Shown: positions 50,637 to 59,220, numbered from the stretch's first letter. The stretch: 64,000 bases of DNA from Streptomyces sp. NBC_00162 (GCF_024611995.1 NZ_CP102509.1:7502001-7566000), one strand, 5' to 3'. The notes: generated by a model not told the origin, from the letters alone. Numbers and translations are program-made.

Positions 50637-52565
50637 ATGAGGCGTATCAATGTGAAGCGCGTTCTGGTCGGTGAACCCCTCGACACCGCCCGGATGGGCG
50701 AGACCCTCCTGCCCAAACGGCTCGCCCTGCCGATCTTCTGCAGCGACCCGCTCTCCTCCGTGGCCTACGCCACCCAGGAGATCCTGCTGATCCTTGCCCT
50801 CGGCGGCGTCACACTGCTCCACCTCACCTGGTACGCGGCCGCCGCCATCGTCTTTCTGCTCGTGGTCGTCATCGCCTCATACCGGCAGACCTGCCACGCC
50901 TACCCCGGAGGCGGCGGCGCCTACATCGTCAGCTCCGAGAACCTCGGACAGACCGCCGCCCTGACCGCCGCCAGCGCCCTGCTCGTCGACTACGTGATGA
51001 CCGTCGCCGTCTCCGTCGTCGCCGGTGTCGCCGCGATCACCTCCGCCATCCCCGCGCTGAACGACCACGAGGTCGGCCTGTCGGTGGGGTTCGTGGTGCT
51101 GCTGACCCTGATGAACCTGCGCGGCGTACGCGAGTCGGGCCGCGTCTTCGCCATCCCCACCTACGGCTTCGTCCTCGTCATCTACCTCATGTTCGCCTGC
51201 GCCGCCGTACGGCTGGCGACCGGCGACACCATCCGCGCCGAGTCCGCCCACCTGCCCATCACCGCGGCCGGCACCTACACCGGCCTCGCCGTGGTGCTCC
51301 TCGCGATGCGCGCCTTCGCCTCCGGCTGTACCGCCCTCACCGGTGTCGAGGCGATCAGCAACGGTGTCCCCGCCTTCCAGAAGCCCAAGGCCAGGAACGC
51401 GGCGACCACCCTCGCCGCGATGGGCGTCCTCTCGGTGACCATGTTCATGGGCATCACCGTGCTCGCCATGACGTACCAGGTGCACGTCGCGGCCGACCCG
51501 ACCGAACTGGGCCTGCCGCCCGGCACCCCGACCTCGACCGCCCTCGCCCAGATCGGCCGCGCCACCTTCGGCAGCTGGCACCTCCTCTTCTACCTGCTCC
51601 AGGCCGTCACCGCGGGCGTGCTGATCCTCGCCGCGAACACCGCCTTCAACGGCTTCCCGATGCTCGCCTCGATCCTGGCCAAGGACCGGTACGCGCCGCG
51701 CCAGCTCTTCAACCGGGGCGACCGGCTCGTCTACTCCAACGGCGTCGTGCTCCTCGCGCTCGTCGCCATCGCCCTGATCGTCGCGTTCGACGCCGAACTG
51801 ACCCGCCTCATCCAGCTCTACATCATCGGCGTGTTCGTCTCCTTCACGCTCTCCCAGGCGGGCATGGTCCGGCACTGGCGAAGGGAGCTCGCCTCGCCCG
51901 CCACCCGGCGCGAGCAGCGGGTGCACATCCACCGCAGGCTCGCCATCAACGCGGTCGGCGCCTCCCTGACCGCCCTGGTTCTGGTCATCGTCCTGATCAC
52001 CAAGTTCACGCACGGCGCCTGGCTGGTCGTCATCGCCATGCCGCTGCTGTTCCTCGGCATGAAGGGCGTACGCCGCCACTACGACCAGGTCTCCCGGCAG
52101 GTCGCCATCGCCCCCGGCGCGAAGCCGCGCAAACCCGCCCGCCACCACGTACTGGTTCTGGTCGCCTCGGTGCAGGCCCCCACCCTGAAGGCCCTCGGCT
52201 ACGCGCAGGCCCTGCGCCCCGACACGCTCACGGCGGTCACCGTCGCCGCGGACGAGGAGGAAGCGGCCCGGCTGCGCGAGGAGTGGGCCGAGCACGCCCC
52301 GGGCCTCCCGCTGAAGATCCTGCACTCGCCGTACCGCGAGGTGGTGGGCCCGATCCTGGCCCACGTCGAGGACCTGGCGGCGGACAGCTCGATGGACGTG
52401 CTCTCGGTGGTGATCCCGGAGTACGTGGTCGGCCACTGGTGGGAGCAGCCCCTGCACAACCAGAACGCGCTGCGGCTGAAGGCCCGGCTGCTGTTCACCC
52501 CGGGGGTCGCGGTGATCGACGTGCCGTACCTGCTGGAGTCGGCGAAGTCCCCGCACGCGCCGTAG
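50637..52565 (+). CDS. APC-family amino acid permease
   Basis: An integral membrane protein of 642 residues with about 12 hydrophobic helices. The APC signature is in the first helices, SDPLSSVAYATQEILLILALGG, and YPGGGGAYIVSSENLGQ near residue 90. CTALTGVEAISNGVPAFQKP is a further family segment. The last 150 residues are cytosolic and end in an alpha/beta domain with HVLVLVASVQAPTLKALGYA resembling a universal-stress-like fold. The substrate cannot be told; amino acids or polyamines are likely. It overlaps the 3' end of the convergent PucR gene by 71 bp. Confidence 0.88.
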   Translation: MRRINVKRVLVGEPLDTARMGETLLPKRLALPIFCSDPLSSVAYATQEILLILALGGVTLLHLTWYAAAAIVFLLVVVIASYRQTCHAYPGGGGAYIVSSENLGQTAALTAASALLVDYVMTVAVSVVAGVAAITSAIPALNDHEVGLSVGFVVLLTLMNLRGVRESGRVFAIPTYGFVLVIYLMFACAAVRLATGDTIRAESAHLPITAAGTYTGLAVVLLAMRAFASGCTALTGVEAISNGVPAFQKPKARNAATTLAAMGVLSVTMFMGITVLAMTYQVHVAADPTELGLPPGTPTSTALAQIGRATFGSWHLLFYLLQAVTAGVLILAANTAFNGFPMLASILAKDRYAPRQLFNRGDRLVYSNGVVLLALVAIALIVAFDAELTRLIQLYIIGVFVSFTLSQAGMVRHWRRELASPATRREQRVHIHRRLAINAVGASLTALVLVIVLITKFTHGAWLVVIAMPLLFLGMKGVRRHYDQVSRQVAIAPGAKPRKPARHHVLVLVASVQAPTLKALGYAQALRPDTLTAVTVAADEEEAARLREEWAEHAPGLPLKILHSPYREVVGPILAHVEDLAADSSMDVLSVVIPEYVVGHWWEQPLHNQNALRLKARLLFTPGVAVIDVPYLLESAKSPHAP

Positions 52566-53745
52566 CGGAGGCGGCCCGCTGCGCCACCGCCGCGTGCGCC
52601 AGCGCCAGTTCCACCACCTGCCGCGGGTCCGCGAGCGAGCGGCCGGTGAGCTGCTCCAGGCGCCGCAGCCGGTTCGAGACGGTGTTGCGGTGGCAGTACA
52701 GCCGCTGCGCGGCGTACGTCGTCGAGCCCCGGCAGGCCAGCCAGGTGCCCAGCGTGGTCAGCAGCAGCCGGCGGTCCTCCACGGGCAGCGCCAGCACCGG
52801 GCCCAGCACCACCGTCCGGAGCCGTCCGGCGAGTTCGGCCTGGGCCGCGACCAGCGCCGCCGGGAGTCCCTCGTCGAGCAGTGCGGTGTGCGGGCCGCCC
52901 GACTCGGGGGTGGTGCGCAGCGCGAGGGCGGCCAGCCGGTGGGCCCGGGCCAGCTCGGCCGGCGCCTCCACGACCGGACTGACCCCGGCGCGGACCCCGA
53001 GCCCCGCGAGCAGTTCCCGTACGGATTCCAGCGGATGGTGGCCCAGCTCCACCAGACCGCTCTCGCCGCCGGCGCGGATCCGCCACAGCACGCGGGGCGC
53101 TCCGGCGGCGCCGGTTCTCTCCGTGGCCGTTTCCGCGGCCCCGGCGGAGCCGTCGGCGGCCACCACGACCACGGCGAAGCGGCCGCGCTCGGGAAGTCCC
53201 AGCTGCGCTGCGGCCTCGGAGGCCGTGGGGGCGTCGGTGGCGGCCGCGCCGTCCAGCAGGACGTCCAGCAGGGCCGCGCGGCGCTCCCGGTCGCGGTCCG
53301 CGCGGGCGGCCTCCGTACGCCGGTAGGACTCGGACACGGCGTCCGTCATCTGGTCCAGTACGTCCCACAGCGCGGACGCGCCCGGCAGCAGGCGGGGCAG
53401 CGCCGACCGGTCGTGCGCGGCCACCGCCTCGGTGAGGGCCGCCCAGAGCAGCCGCCCGCCGCTGCGGTAGGCGCGCAGCAACGAGCTGAGCGGCAACCCC
53501 TGTTCCGCCCGCAGCGTGCCGGTGGCCCGGGCGTCGGCGAGCTCCACCGGCAGGCCGCGGGCGCTGCGGACCAGGCCCTCGACGGCCTGGCGGAGGTTGT
53601 GGTGGATCCGCTCGCGCAGCTCGGCCCGGCCGAGCAGGGCGGCGTACGCGGGGTCCTCGGCCAGCGTCCGGTCGGCGAGCCGGTCCGCCGCCACGGCGAG
53701 CCGGCGGGCCAGGTCCTCGCGTATCTCCTCGATGATCCGCTCCAT
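52495..53745 (-). CDS. PucR-family transcriptional regulator (CdaR-like)
   Basis: A regulator of 416 residues. The N-terminal helical part (EEIREDLARRLAVAADRLADR) resembles the RsbRD/RsbT-co-antagonist domain found in front of many actinobacterial PucR proteins, with LPLSSLLRAYRSGGRLLW as a typical helix. The C-terminal helix-turn-helix is TTYAAQRLYCHRNTVSNRLRRLEQLTGRSL, near residue 360. It is convergent with the APC permease and overlaps its 3' end; the overlap falls in a Pro/Thr tail. It may control the permease or the nearby TetR gene, with which it shares a 127-bp intergenic space. Confidence 0.85.
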   Translation of the reverse strand: MERIIEEIREDLARRLAVAADRLADRTLAEDPAYAALLGRAELRERIHHNLRQAVEGLVRSARGLPVELADARATGTLRAEQGLPLSSLLRAYRSGGRLLWAALTEAVAAHDRSALPRLLPGASALWDVLDQMTDAVSESYRRTEAARADRDRERRAALLDVLLDGAAATDAPTASEAAAQLGLPERGRFAVVVVAADGSAGAAETATERTGAAGAPRVLWRIRAGGESGLVELGHHPLESVRELLAGLGVRAGVSPVVEAPAELARAHRLAALALRTTPESGGPHTALLDEGLPAALVAAQAELAGRLRTVVLGPVLALPVEDRRLLLTTLGTWLACRGSTTYAAQRLYCHRNTVSNRLRRLEQLTGRSLADPRQVVELALAHAAVAQRAASATARAGTSPTPAGTARRSPRPPG

Positions 53746-53817
53746 GACGGGCAGCCTGACACGGGGGAGGGGGTGGTGGGGAGGGCACGGACCGCCCCCA
53801 TCCGCTACCTTGTGCGA

Positions 53818-53837
53818 AGCACTGCACGTGCAGTGCT
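53818..53837. promoter_or_regulatory. Perfect 20-bp palindrome, candidate TetR operator
   Basis: AGCACTGCACGTGCAGTGCT is an exact palindrome 36 bp before the TetR ATG. TACCTT (53806-53811) fits a -10 hexamer, which would put the transcription start at the palindrome's first base. It is also between the divergent PucR gene and TetR. Confidence 0.68.
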
Positions 53838-53872
53838 CACAGGACGTGCCGCACCCACCCAGGGACCTGACC

Positions 53873-54430
53873 ATGCGCCAGAATCCGCAGCGCCGCGCCG
53901 TGCTGCTCGACGCAGCCATCGAAGTCCTCGCGCGGGAGGGCTCGCGCGGCCTGACGCTGCGTGCGGTGGACGCGGAGGCGGGCGTGCCGACGGGCACCAC
54001 CTCGAACTACTTCGCCAACCGTGCCCAGTTGCTCGTGCAGATCCTGCACCGCACGCGGGAACGGCTGCTGCCGGACCCGGCCGACGCGGCCGGCTCGCCG
54101 GACACCAAGGTGCTGCTCGCCCGGCTGCTGGACCGCGCCCGCCGCGAGCGCAACGTGCACATCGCCATGCTGGAGCTGCGCCTGGAGGCCACCCGGCGCC
54201 CCGAACTGCAGGCGGAACTGGCCGGGTTCCTCCGTGCGGAGCTGGAGGCGAACGTTGCCTGGCACCTGGAGACGGGCCTGCCAGGCGACCGCCGGGGAGT
54301 GGTGCTGCTCTACCTCGCGATGCTGGGCCTGATGGTGGACGACCTGACCGTTCCGACCCTGCTGGACGACCACCCGGTGGCGCCCCTCATCGAGACGATG
54401 GCCGAACGCCTGCTCGAGGAGCAGCCCTAG
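53873..54430 (+). CDS. TetR/AcrR-family transcriptional regulator
   Basis: A 185-residue TetR protein. The DNA-binding domain is at residues 5-52 (RAVLLDAAIEVLAREGSRGL, then VDAEAGVPTGTTSNYFANRAQLL, in which GTTSNYF contains the recognition helix end). The remaining helices form the ligand pocket. A perfect palindrome at the probable transcription start suggests self-repression. Its other targets are not obvious; the PucR gene is divergent. AGGGA precedes the start. Confidence 0.9.
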   Translation: MRQNPQRRAVLLDAAIEVLAREGSRGLTLRAVDAEAGVPTGTTSNYFANRAQLLVQILHRTRERLLPDPADAAGSPDTKVLLARLLDRARRERNVHIAMLELRLEATRRPELQAELAGFLRAELEANVAWHLETGLPGDRRGVVLLYLAMLGLMVDDLTVPTLLDDHPVAPLIETMAERLLEEQP

Positions 54431-54462
54431 TACTGCCCTTCTCTCCGGGCGGGCAGGGTCGG

Positions 54463-54981
54463 TCAGAGGTAGAGGTCGATCGTGAAGCGCCTCGTGCCCG
54501 TACCGATCGTGTCGGCGTGGACCGAGCCACGAGCCCGGTGGTATTTCCCGGTGCCGCCGGTGATCGCGTTGTCGAACGAGGGGGGAGGGCCCGGGTTGAG
54601 GATGCCGAAGTACATCCCCTGCACGGTGAGCTGGCCGTCCGGGAGGGTGTAGGTCACGACGCACTCCTCCGCTCCGCCGCTGTCCCCCGGCAGCGCCGCC
54701 CGGGTGGTGGTGCAGAAGCCGCCGGTCTCGCCGACCTGGTTGCCGGCCTGATCGGAGAGGATCGAGCGGACGACGGTCCGGTCGCCCTGGGCGGCCGGAC
54801 CGCCGGGGTTGACGGGGAAGCGAGTCTGCTCCGCGAGCCGGCCGATGAGTGTGATGACCTGGTGTTTGCCCTTGTCGCGAGCGGAATCGTTGTCCGTCGC
54901 GGCGGTCGCGAGAGGGGCGCAGGCGAGGAGGGTGACCAGCGCAGTGGCCGTGCCGAGACAGGCCGATCTGATGGGGCGCAT
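54463..54981 (-). CDS. Secreted protein with allene-oxide-cyclase/dirigent-like barrel
   Basis: A 172-residue exported protein. Residues 1 to about 30 form a signal peptide (ACLGTATALVTLLACAPLATA). The mature part has the barrel-forming pattern of AOC-like and dirigent-like proteins: a run TRAALPGDSGGAEECVVTYTLPDGQLTVQGMYF with a short hairpin, and ITGGTGKYHRARGSVHAD, a motif common to both groups. Catalysis is uncertain. CAGGAG is 7 bases before the ATG at 54981; a further ATG at 55008 would lengthen the signal. It converges with the TetR gene. Confidence 0.75.
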   Translation of the reverse strand: MRPIRSACLGTATALVTLLACAPLATAATDNDSARDKGKHQVITLIGRLAEQTRFPVNPGGPAAQGDRTVVRSILSDQAGNQVGETGGFCTTTRAALPGDSGGAEECVVTYTLPDGQLTVQGMYFGILNPGPPPSFDNAITGGTGKYHRARGSVHADTIGTGTRRFTIDLYL

Positions 54982-55155
54982 CGGGTGGCTCCTGAGGTTG
55001 ACGCTCATGGATGGTCGGGTGATGAAACGGTCATGCGATTGCATTCATAGCCTCGGCCCGGCCGCCGCCGGGAACGTCCCGGCGCGACCCACCGGCAGAT
55101 CCGACCGATCGGATCAACCGGGACGTGAGACGGCCCGCCGACCGGACCTTGCCGG

Positions 55156-55460
55156 TCAGCCCGCGTGGTCGCGGATCACCCGGCGTGCGAGGAGGGCCCG
55201 CGCCGCGGCCAGCTCCGCGCTCACCGCGGCGGCCCGCGCCGTGTCGTGGACTACGCCTGCCGGATGCGGGCCGCCCGCGGCCGCGCAGCGGCGGCGCAGG
55301 TGCGTCGGCGGGTGGGTGCTGTCCACGCTGTGCCCGCGCCGGGCGGCGGCCCGGCGCAGCCGCTGTGGCCCACTGCCGTCCGCCCCGCGCTCCATTTCGG
55401 CCGACAGCTGCTCCCCGTACTCACAGAACGCGGCCCACTCGCCCACCGCACCCGGGCTGA
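55156..55460 (-). pseudogene. Remnant of an M48-type metallopeptidase gene (C-terminal fragment)
   Basis: In this minus-strand frame the last about 100 residues read EYGEQLSAEMERGADG, then RRGHSVDSTHPPTHLRRR and VVHDTARAAAVSAELAAAR, ending at a stop. THPPT followed by an Arg-rich helix is characteristic of the region after the protease core in streptomycete M48 peptidases. No HExxH core exists upstream; its place is taken by the plus-strand DUF4304 gene, whose start lies within the same ORF. I therefore read it as a truncated fragment. A short independent gene is the alternative. Confidence 0.4.
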
Positions 55461-55513
55461 GGTGCGCGGATGTGGTTTTGCCGGGGGCGGCGGGGGTTTG
55501 TGACACTGGCGGG

Positions 55514-56461
55514 GTGAATGCGACCGATCTGTTCCACCAGATGCTGCGCCGGAGGGTCGCGCCCGCGTTGCGTGACGCCGGGTTCACCGGGGCCGGGCTG
55601 GAGTACCGGCTCCGGGAGGCCGCGCCCGATCACGCGCTGATCGGGTTCCAGCGCAGTGCCTCCGACGGCGACGGGGAGGAGCGGTGCAGGTTCACGGTCA
55701 ACGTGCGGTCCGTCCCGTACGAGGAGCACGAGGCCCTGCGGCGGCTGCGCCCGGCCCTCGGGAGCAGGCTTTCGGCCAATCGCGTCGGGCCCGTCGGGCG
55801 GCACACGCGGATCGGGCAGCTGCTCGGCCATCCGCACGACCACTGGTGGACCGTCACCGACGAGCGCAGCGTCGACCGGGTCGCCGACGACGTCCTCGCC
55901 CTGGTCCTGCGCCACGCGGTGCCCGCCCTGTGGGCCGGGCTCACCGACCGGACCCCGCTGCACGGCCCGGTCCTCGAACCGGTGCCCGACTGCCTGGACC
56001 CGTACTGCCTCAGGGCCGGGGGCGGTCCGCGTCCGGCAGCGGGCGCTCCCACACCCGACGAGCTCGAGAACGCCCTCGTCATGGAGATCGGCGAACGCCG
56101 GTGCACCTACGTCCTCACCTTCCTAGACGAGGCGCGCGACCGTGAGGCCCGGCTCCACATCGACGCCCCCTGGCGCCTCGAGCAGCCGCTCTTCGGCTGG
56201 GTGCGGGTCGGCTACGGACCCGAGGGCGACGTACGCACGGCCCCCTCCGTGGGCAGCTCCCTGCCCACCCATCCCCTGGCCCTGCTCGGTGAACTCACCC
56301 TGTGCGGCGTCGACTCGGCCGAGACCACGCCCGACGGGTCCCTGGTCCTCGCCTTCGAGCAGGGCACCCCGCGCGAGACCTTCCTGACCGTCGCCGGAAC
56401 CCCGCACACCCTCGCCGTGGACAAGCCCTGGCATTTCGAGGACTGGACCGAGGTCCGGTGA
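55514..56461 (+). CDS. DUF4304 protein with C-terminal DUF6188-like domain
   Basis: A protein of 315 residues. The first 130 residues have the DUF4304 pattern, LFHQMLRRRVAPALRDAGFTGAG then ALIGFQRSASDGDGEERCRFTVNV. The last 110, RCTYVLTFLDEARDREARLHID through LLGELTLCGVDSAETTPDGSLVLAF, recall DUF6188, a small beta-sandwich domain of toxin-immunity and related proteins. The middle has DCLDPYCLRA. Function unknown. The start GTG has no strong ribosome site; an M48 remnant lies just upstream on the other strand. Confidence 0.7.
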   Translation: MNATDLFHQMLRRRVAPALRDAGFTGAGLEYRLREAAPDHALIGFQRSASDGDGEERCRFTVNVRSVPYEEHEALRRLRPALGSRLSANRVGPVGRHTRIGQLLGHPHDHWWTVTDERSVDRVADDVLALVLRHAVPALWAGLTDRTPLHGPVLEPVPDCLDPYCLRAGGGPRPAAGAPTPDELENALVMEIGERRCTYVLTFLDEARDREARLHIDAPWRLEQPLFGWVRVGYGPEGDVRTAPSVGSSLPTHPLALLGELTLCGVDSAETTPDGSLVLAFEQGTPRETFLTVAGTPHTLAVDKPWHFEDWTEVR

Positions 56462-56557
56462 TCTTATGCTCGGGTTTACGCGAGTCAGCTGGTTTTGTGG
56501 CTGGTGAGCGACTTTGATGGGTTTGCCAGGCCTCGTACCGGAGCAGGGGGACCACTC

Positions 56558-56845
56558 ATGGGCGCCGACCACAGCCAGGACCACAGCCAGGACCAGGACC
56601 ACGGCAACGACCACCACGGCCCGAAGGACAGCACACCCACCCTGATCGGTTCCGTGCAGCGCGCGCTGCGCCTCCTGGAAGCGATGTACGCGGAAGGCGG
56701 GGCGACGGCCAAGCGGCTCGCCCGGCTCACCGGCATCCCGTTGCCCACCGTTTACCACCTCCTGCGCACCCTCAGCCATGAGGGCTACGTCCTGCGCGAA
56801 GGCGGGTCTTTCCGGCTCTCGGACGATCTTCCGCTCGCTTCGTGA
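56558..56845 (+). CDS. Short IclR-type helix-turn-helix protein
   Basis: A 95-residue protein consisting of a His/Asp/Gln-rich tail (MGADHSQDHSQDQDHGNDHH) and an IclR winged helix: SVQRALRLLEAMYAEGGATAKRLARL, GIPLPTVYHLLRTLSHEGYVLRE. It stops after the wing, so the IclR effector domain is absent, whereas full IclR proteins are about 250 residues. The tail is encoded by tandem CACAGCCAGGAC units. The ATG has AGGGGG 8 bases upstream. It is 160 bp before the roadblock operon and may control it. Confidence 0.72.
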   Translation: MGADHSQDHSQDQDHGNDHHGPKDSTPTLIGSVQRALRLLEAMYAEGGATAKRLARLTGIPLPTVYHLLRTLSHEGYVLREGGSFRLSDDLPLAS

Positions 56846-57005
56846 TCAAAAGTCGACGGGTTCCGGCCAAGCTCTCGCGCGCTTCGGCGCATGTTCCAGC
56901 GGAAAATGCCAGAACCCCCTTCCGCAGTGTGGAAGTTGAGTAAGTTCCCTCCTGTCGCGCCGTACGACCGTGCAATCCGCACGTCCGGCCGGGAGGGGAG
57001 CCCGC

Positions 57006-57419
57006 GTGCCCGGGATCGACGAATGCCTGCTCGAAGCCATGGCCTTGCCTGGTGCGCGGGGGGCCGCGCTGGTCGACTGGAGCAGCGGACTGGCCCTCGG
57101 CACCGCGGGGGAATCGCCCGTGGGAGACCACGAGACCACCGCTGCCGAGACCGCCGAGCTGGCCCGGGCGGCCGCCGAGTACGAGTCCTTCGCCCCGGCG
57201 GCGGACGCCGCGCCCGGTGACAAGCCCGGTGACGCCACCGGCCAGCCCGTCGAGGACCTGATCGTCACCACCCGCACCGGCTACCACGTGCTGCGCTTCG
57301 TCGAGACGAGCTTCGACAGCAGCGTCTTCCTGCACTTGTGGCTCGACCGCGCCGACGGCAACCTCGCCCTCGCACGCCACAGACTCCGCGCCCTGGCGGA
57401 GGGGCTGGTGCTCAGATGA
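57006..57419 (+). CDS. Roadblock/LC7-like protein 1
   Basis: A 137-residue small soluble protein related to the last gene of the cluster (58827). Shared stretches are GAALVDWSSGLALGTAG near residue 20 and LHLWLDRADGNLALARHRLR at the end, about 40-45% identical by eye. A 40-residue acidic/Ala insert lies in the middle. It resembles the roadblock-type dimer fold used as GTPase adaptors. The GTG has GGGAGGGGAG in front. The stop overlaps the next start (ATGA). Confidence 0.65.
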   Translation: MPGIDECLLEAMALPGARGAALVDWSSGLALGTAGESPVGDHETTAAETAELARAAAEYESFAPAADAAPGDKPGDATGQPVEDLIVTTRTGYHVLRFVETSFDSSVFLHLWLDRADGNLALARHRLRALAEGLVLR

Positions 57420-58207
57420 CCACCCCGACCGTGCCCGTGGCCGCGTCCGCCGCCGTCTCCCCCCTCCTCACCCGGCTCGCCGCCGAACGCGCCACCGGCG
57501 CCCTGTTACGCGACCGCGGCACCCTCTTCCTGGAGAACGGCAACGTCGTCCACGCCGAGAGCCCGGCCACCCCCGGCCTGGACGTGCTCCTCACCACCGG
57601 CGGCGGTCTCGCCCCCGAGCGCTGGCGCGAGGCCGTGGACCGGGCCGGCGCCCGCCGCCAGGTCGCCCGCTTCCTCGTCGACAGCGGCGGACTCGCGGGC
57701 GGGGAGCTCGAGATCTGCCACATCGCCGCCATCTTCGACGCAGCCTTCTTCGCCCTCTCCCCGGGCAGCGGGCCTTCCCGGTTCCGCCGCGGGGCCACCC
57801 ACTGGATAGGGTCCGTCCGTTCGGTCCCGGCCGCCGCCGTCGAACGCGAGACCCGGCGCCGCAGGGAACTCCTCGACGCGGTCTGGCCGTACCCGCTGCT
57901 GGACACCGCCCCGGTGGTGCCGCGGCCCGCCGCGCCCGGCCAGACGGTCACCCCCCGGCAGCGGATCCTGCTGCGCCAGGCGGACGGCCTGCGCACCCCG
58001 GCCGACCTCGCGTGGGTACTAGGCCGGCCCGCCTTCCACACGCTGCTCGACGTACGGCGCCTCGCGGCGGCCGGACTCGTCGAGACCCCGCACACCCCGG
58101 CCCCTCCGCCGGCCGCGGAACCCCTGCCCGACTGGATGACCCAGGCCCAATCCCCGGACGTGGCGCTGCTCCGCCGGTTACGCGACGCACTGGAGGCAAG
58201 CCTGTGA
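57416..58207 (+). CDS. DUF4388-like (PATAN) domain protein
   Basis: A protein of 263 residues. The N-terminal part, LTRLAAERATGALLRDRGTLFL then ENGNVVHAESPATPGLDVLL, follows the DUF4388 pattern seen in bacterial signalling proteins with roadblock or Ras-like partners. A winged-helix-like C-terminal part, LRQADGLRTPADLAWVLGRPAFHTLLDVRRLAAAGLVE, could mediate nucleic acid or protein binding. It overlaps the preceding roadblock gene by ATGA and is 71 bp before the next. Confidence 0.65.
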   Translation: MTTPTVPVAASAAVSPLLTRLAAERATGALLRDRGTLFLENGNVVHAESPATPGLDVLLTTGGGLAPERWREAVDRAGARRQVARFLVDSGGLAGGELEICHIAAIFDAAFFALSPGSGPSRFRRGATHWIGSVRSVPAAAVERETRRRRELLDAVWPYPLLDTAPVVPRPAAPGQTVTPRQRILLRQADGLRTPADLAWVLGRPAFHTLLDVRRLAAAGLVETPHTPAPPPAAEPLPDWMTQAQSPDVALLRRLRDALEASL

Positions 58208-58278
58208 GGCTCCCGCTGCGACCGGCCCTGCGCGCCGACCGCTCCGAGCGGAGGCTGCCCGAAAGGAGAAAGGCCGAC

Positions 58279-58743
58279 ATGAGCACGGTGCCGCCCGAGG
58301 CGGAGGCCGAGATACTCGCCGAGCTCCGCAGGCTGCGAGCCCGCGTACCCCAGCTCACCGGCGCCCTCGCCGCCAGCGTCGACGGCCTCGTGCTCGCCCA
58401 GGACAGCGCCTCCGTCGAGGGCGAGACCGTCGCCGCCCTGACCGCGGCCGCCCTCGGCGTGGCCCAGCGGCTGAGCGACAGCACGGGCCAGGGCGGATTC
58501 CGCGAACTGCTGGTCCGCGGCGAGGACGGATACGTGGCCACCTACGCGGCGGGCGAGGCGGCCGTCCTCACCCTGACCGCGGAGACGCGCGTCAACGTCG
58601 GGCGCCTCCACCTGGAGGCCCGGCGCTCCAGCCTGCGCATAGCCGAGCTCATAGACCACACCCTCGGGCGGCGGGGTGCCGCCTCGCGGACCGCCCCGCC
58701 CCTCCCGCCTGTTCCACCCGCCCCACCCGTCCAGCCCGCTTGA
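58279..58743 (+). CDS. Roadblock/LC7-domain protein 2
   Basis: A 154-residue protein with a canonical roadblock/LC7 outline: LRRLRARVPQLTGALAASVDG, then LVLAQDSASVEGETVAALTAA, and VLTLTAETRVNVGRLHLEARR as the second helix-strand unit. Such domains dimerise and often act as GTPase-activating or scaffold modules, as in MglB or CvnB. A Pro-rich tail follows. The ATG at 58279 has AAAGGAGAAAGG immediately upstream. The cluster lacks the histidine kinase, DUF742 protein and GTPase that accompany roadblock proteins in conservons. Confidence 0.78.
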   Translation: MSTVPPEAEAEILAELRRLRARVPQLTGALAASVDGLVLAQDSASVEGETVAALTAAALGVAQRLSDSTGQGGFRELLVRGEDGYVATYAAGEAAVLTLTAETRVNVGRLHLEARRSSLRIAELIDHTLGRRGAASRTAPPLPPVPPAPPVQPA

Positions 58744-58826
58744 CCGACTGACCCCCATACCTGCCGACACCAGAACCCAGCCGGGTCCGGTAACGCCCAG
58801 CGAGAAACGAGAAAGAGGAACCAGTC

Positions 58827-59201
58827 ATGGCAAATGTCGAGACCACGCTCAAGGCAGCCACCACCACCATCGACGGCGCACTAGGCGCCGCCCTGGTCGA
58901 CTACGGCAGCGGAATGGCCCTCGGTACCGTGGGCGGCGGCAAGGACCTCGACCTCGCGGTCGCCGCCGCGGGCAACACGGACGTGGTCCGCGCCAAAGTC
59001 CGCACGATGGAGATGCTGGGACTCAAGGACGAGATCGAGGACATTCTCATCACCTTGGGGAACCAGTACCACCTGATCCGCCTCTTGAAGGGCAGGGGTT
59101 CCTCGGGCTTCTTCCTCTACCTCGCCCTCGACCGGGGCCGGGCCAACCTCGCGATGGCCCGCCACCAGCTGAAGTCGATCGAGGCGGAGCTGGAGATCTG
59201 A
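58827..59201 (+). CDS. Roadblock/LC7-like protein 3
   Basis: A protein of 124 residues, the shortest and most regular of the cluster: ALGAALVDYGSGMALGTVGG, then KVRTMEMLGLKDEIEDILITL, ending LYLALDRGRANLAMARHQLK. It is a paralogue of the first roadblock gene without its central insert. GAAAGAGGAA precedes the ATG. It is the last gene of the unit; a weak hairpin follows. The role is unknown, but the fold suggests an adaptor in a signalling or polarity complex. Confidence 0.7.
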   Translation: MANVETTLKAATTTIDGALGAALVDYGSGMALGTVGGGKDLDLAVAAAGNTDVVRAKVRTMEMLGLKDEIEDILITLGNQYHLIRLLKGRGSSGFFLYLALDRGRANLAMARHQLKSIEAELEI

Positions 59202-59220
59202 CCGGGGGGTCTCCTCCCGG

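Noticed and set aside
54433..54456. Terminator between TetR and the barrel-protein gene
   Set aside because: Only a 6-bp stem with a 12-base loop; left out as too weak.
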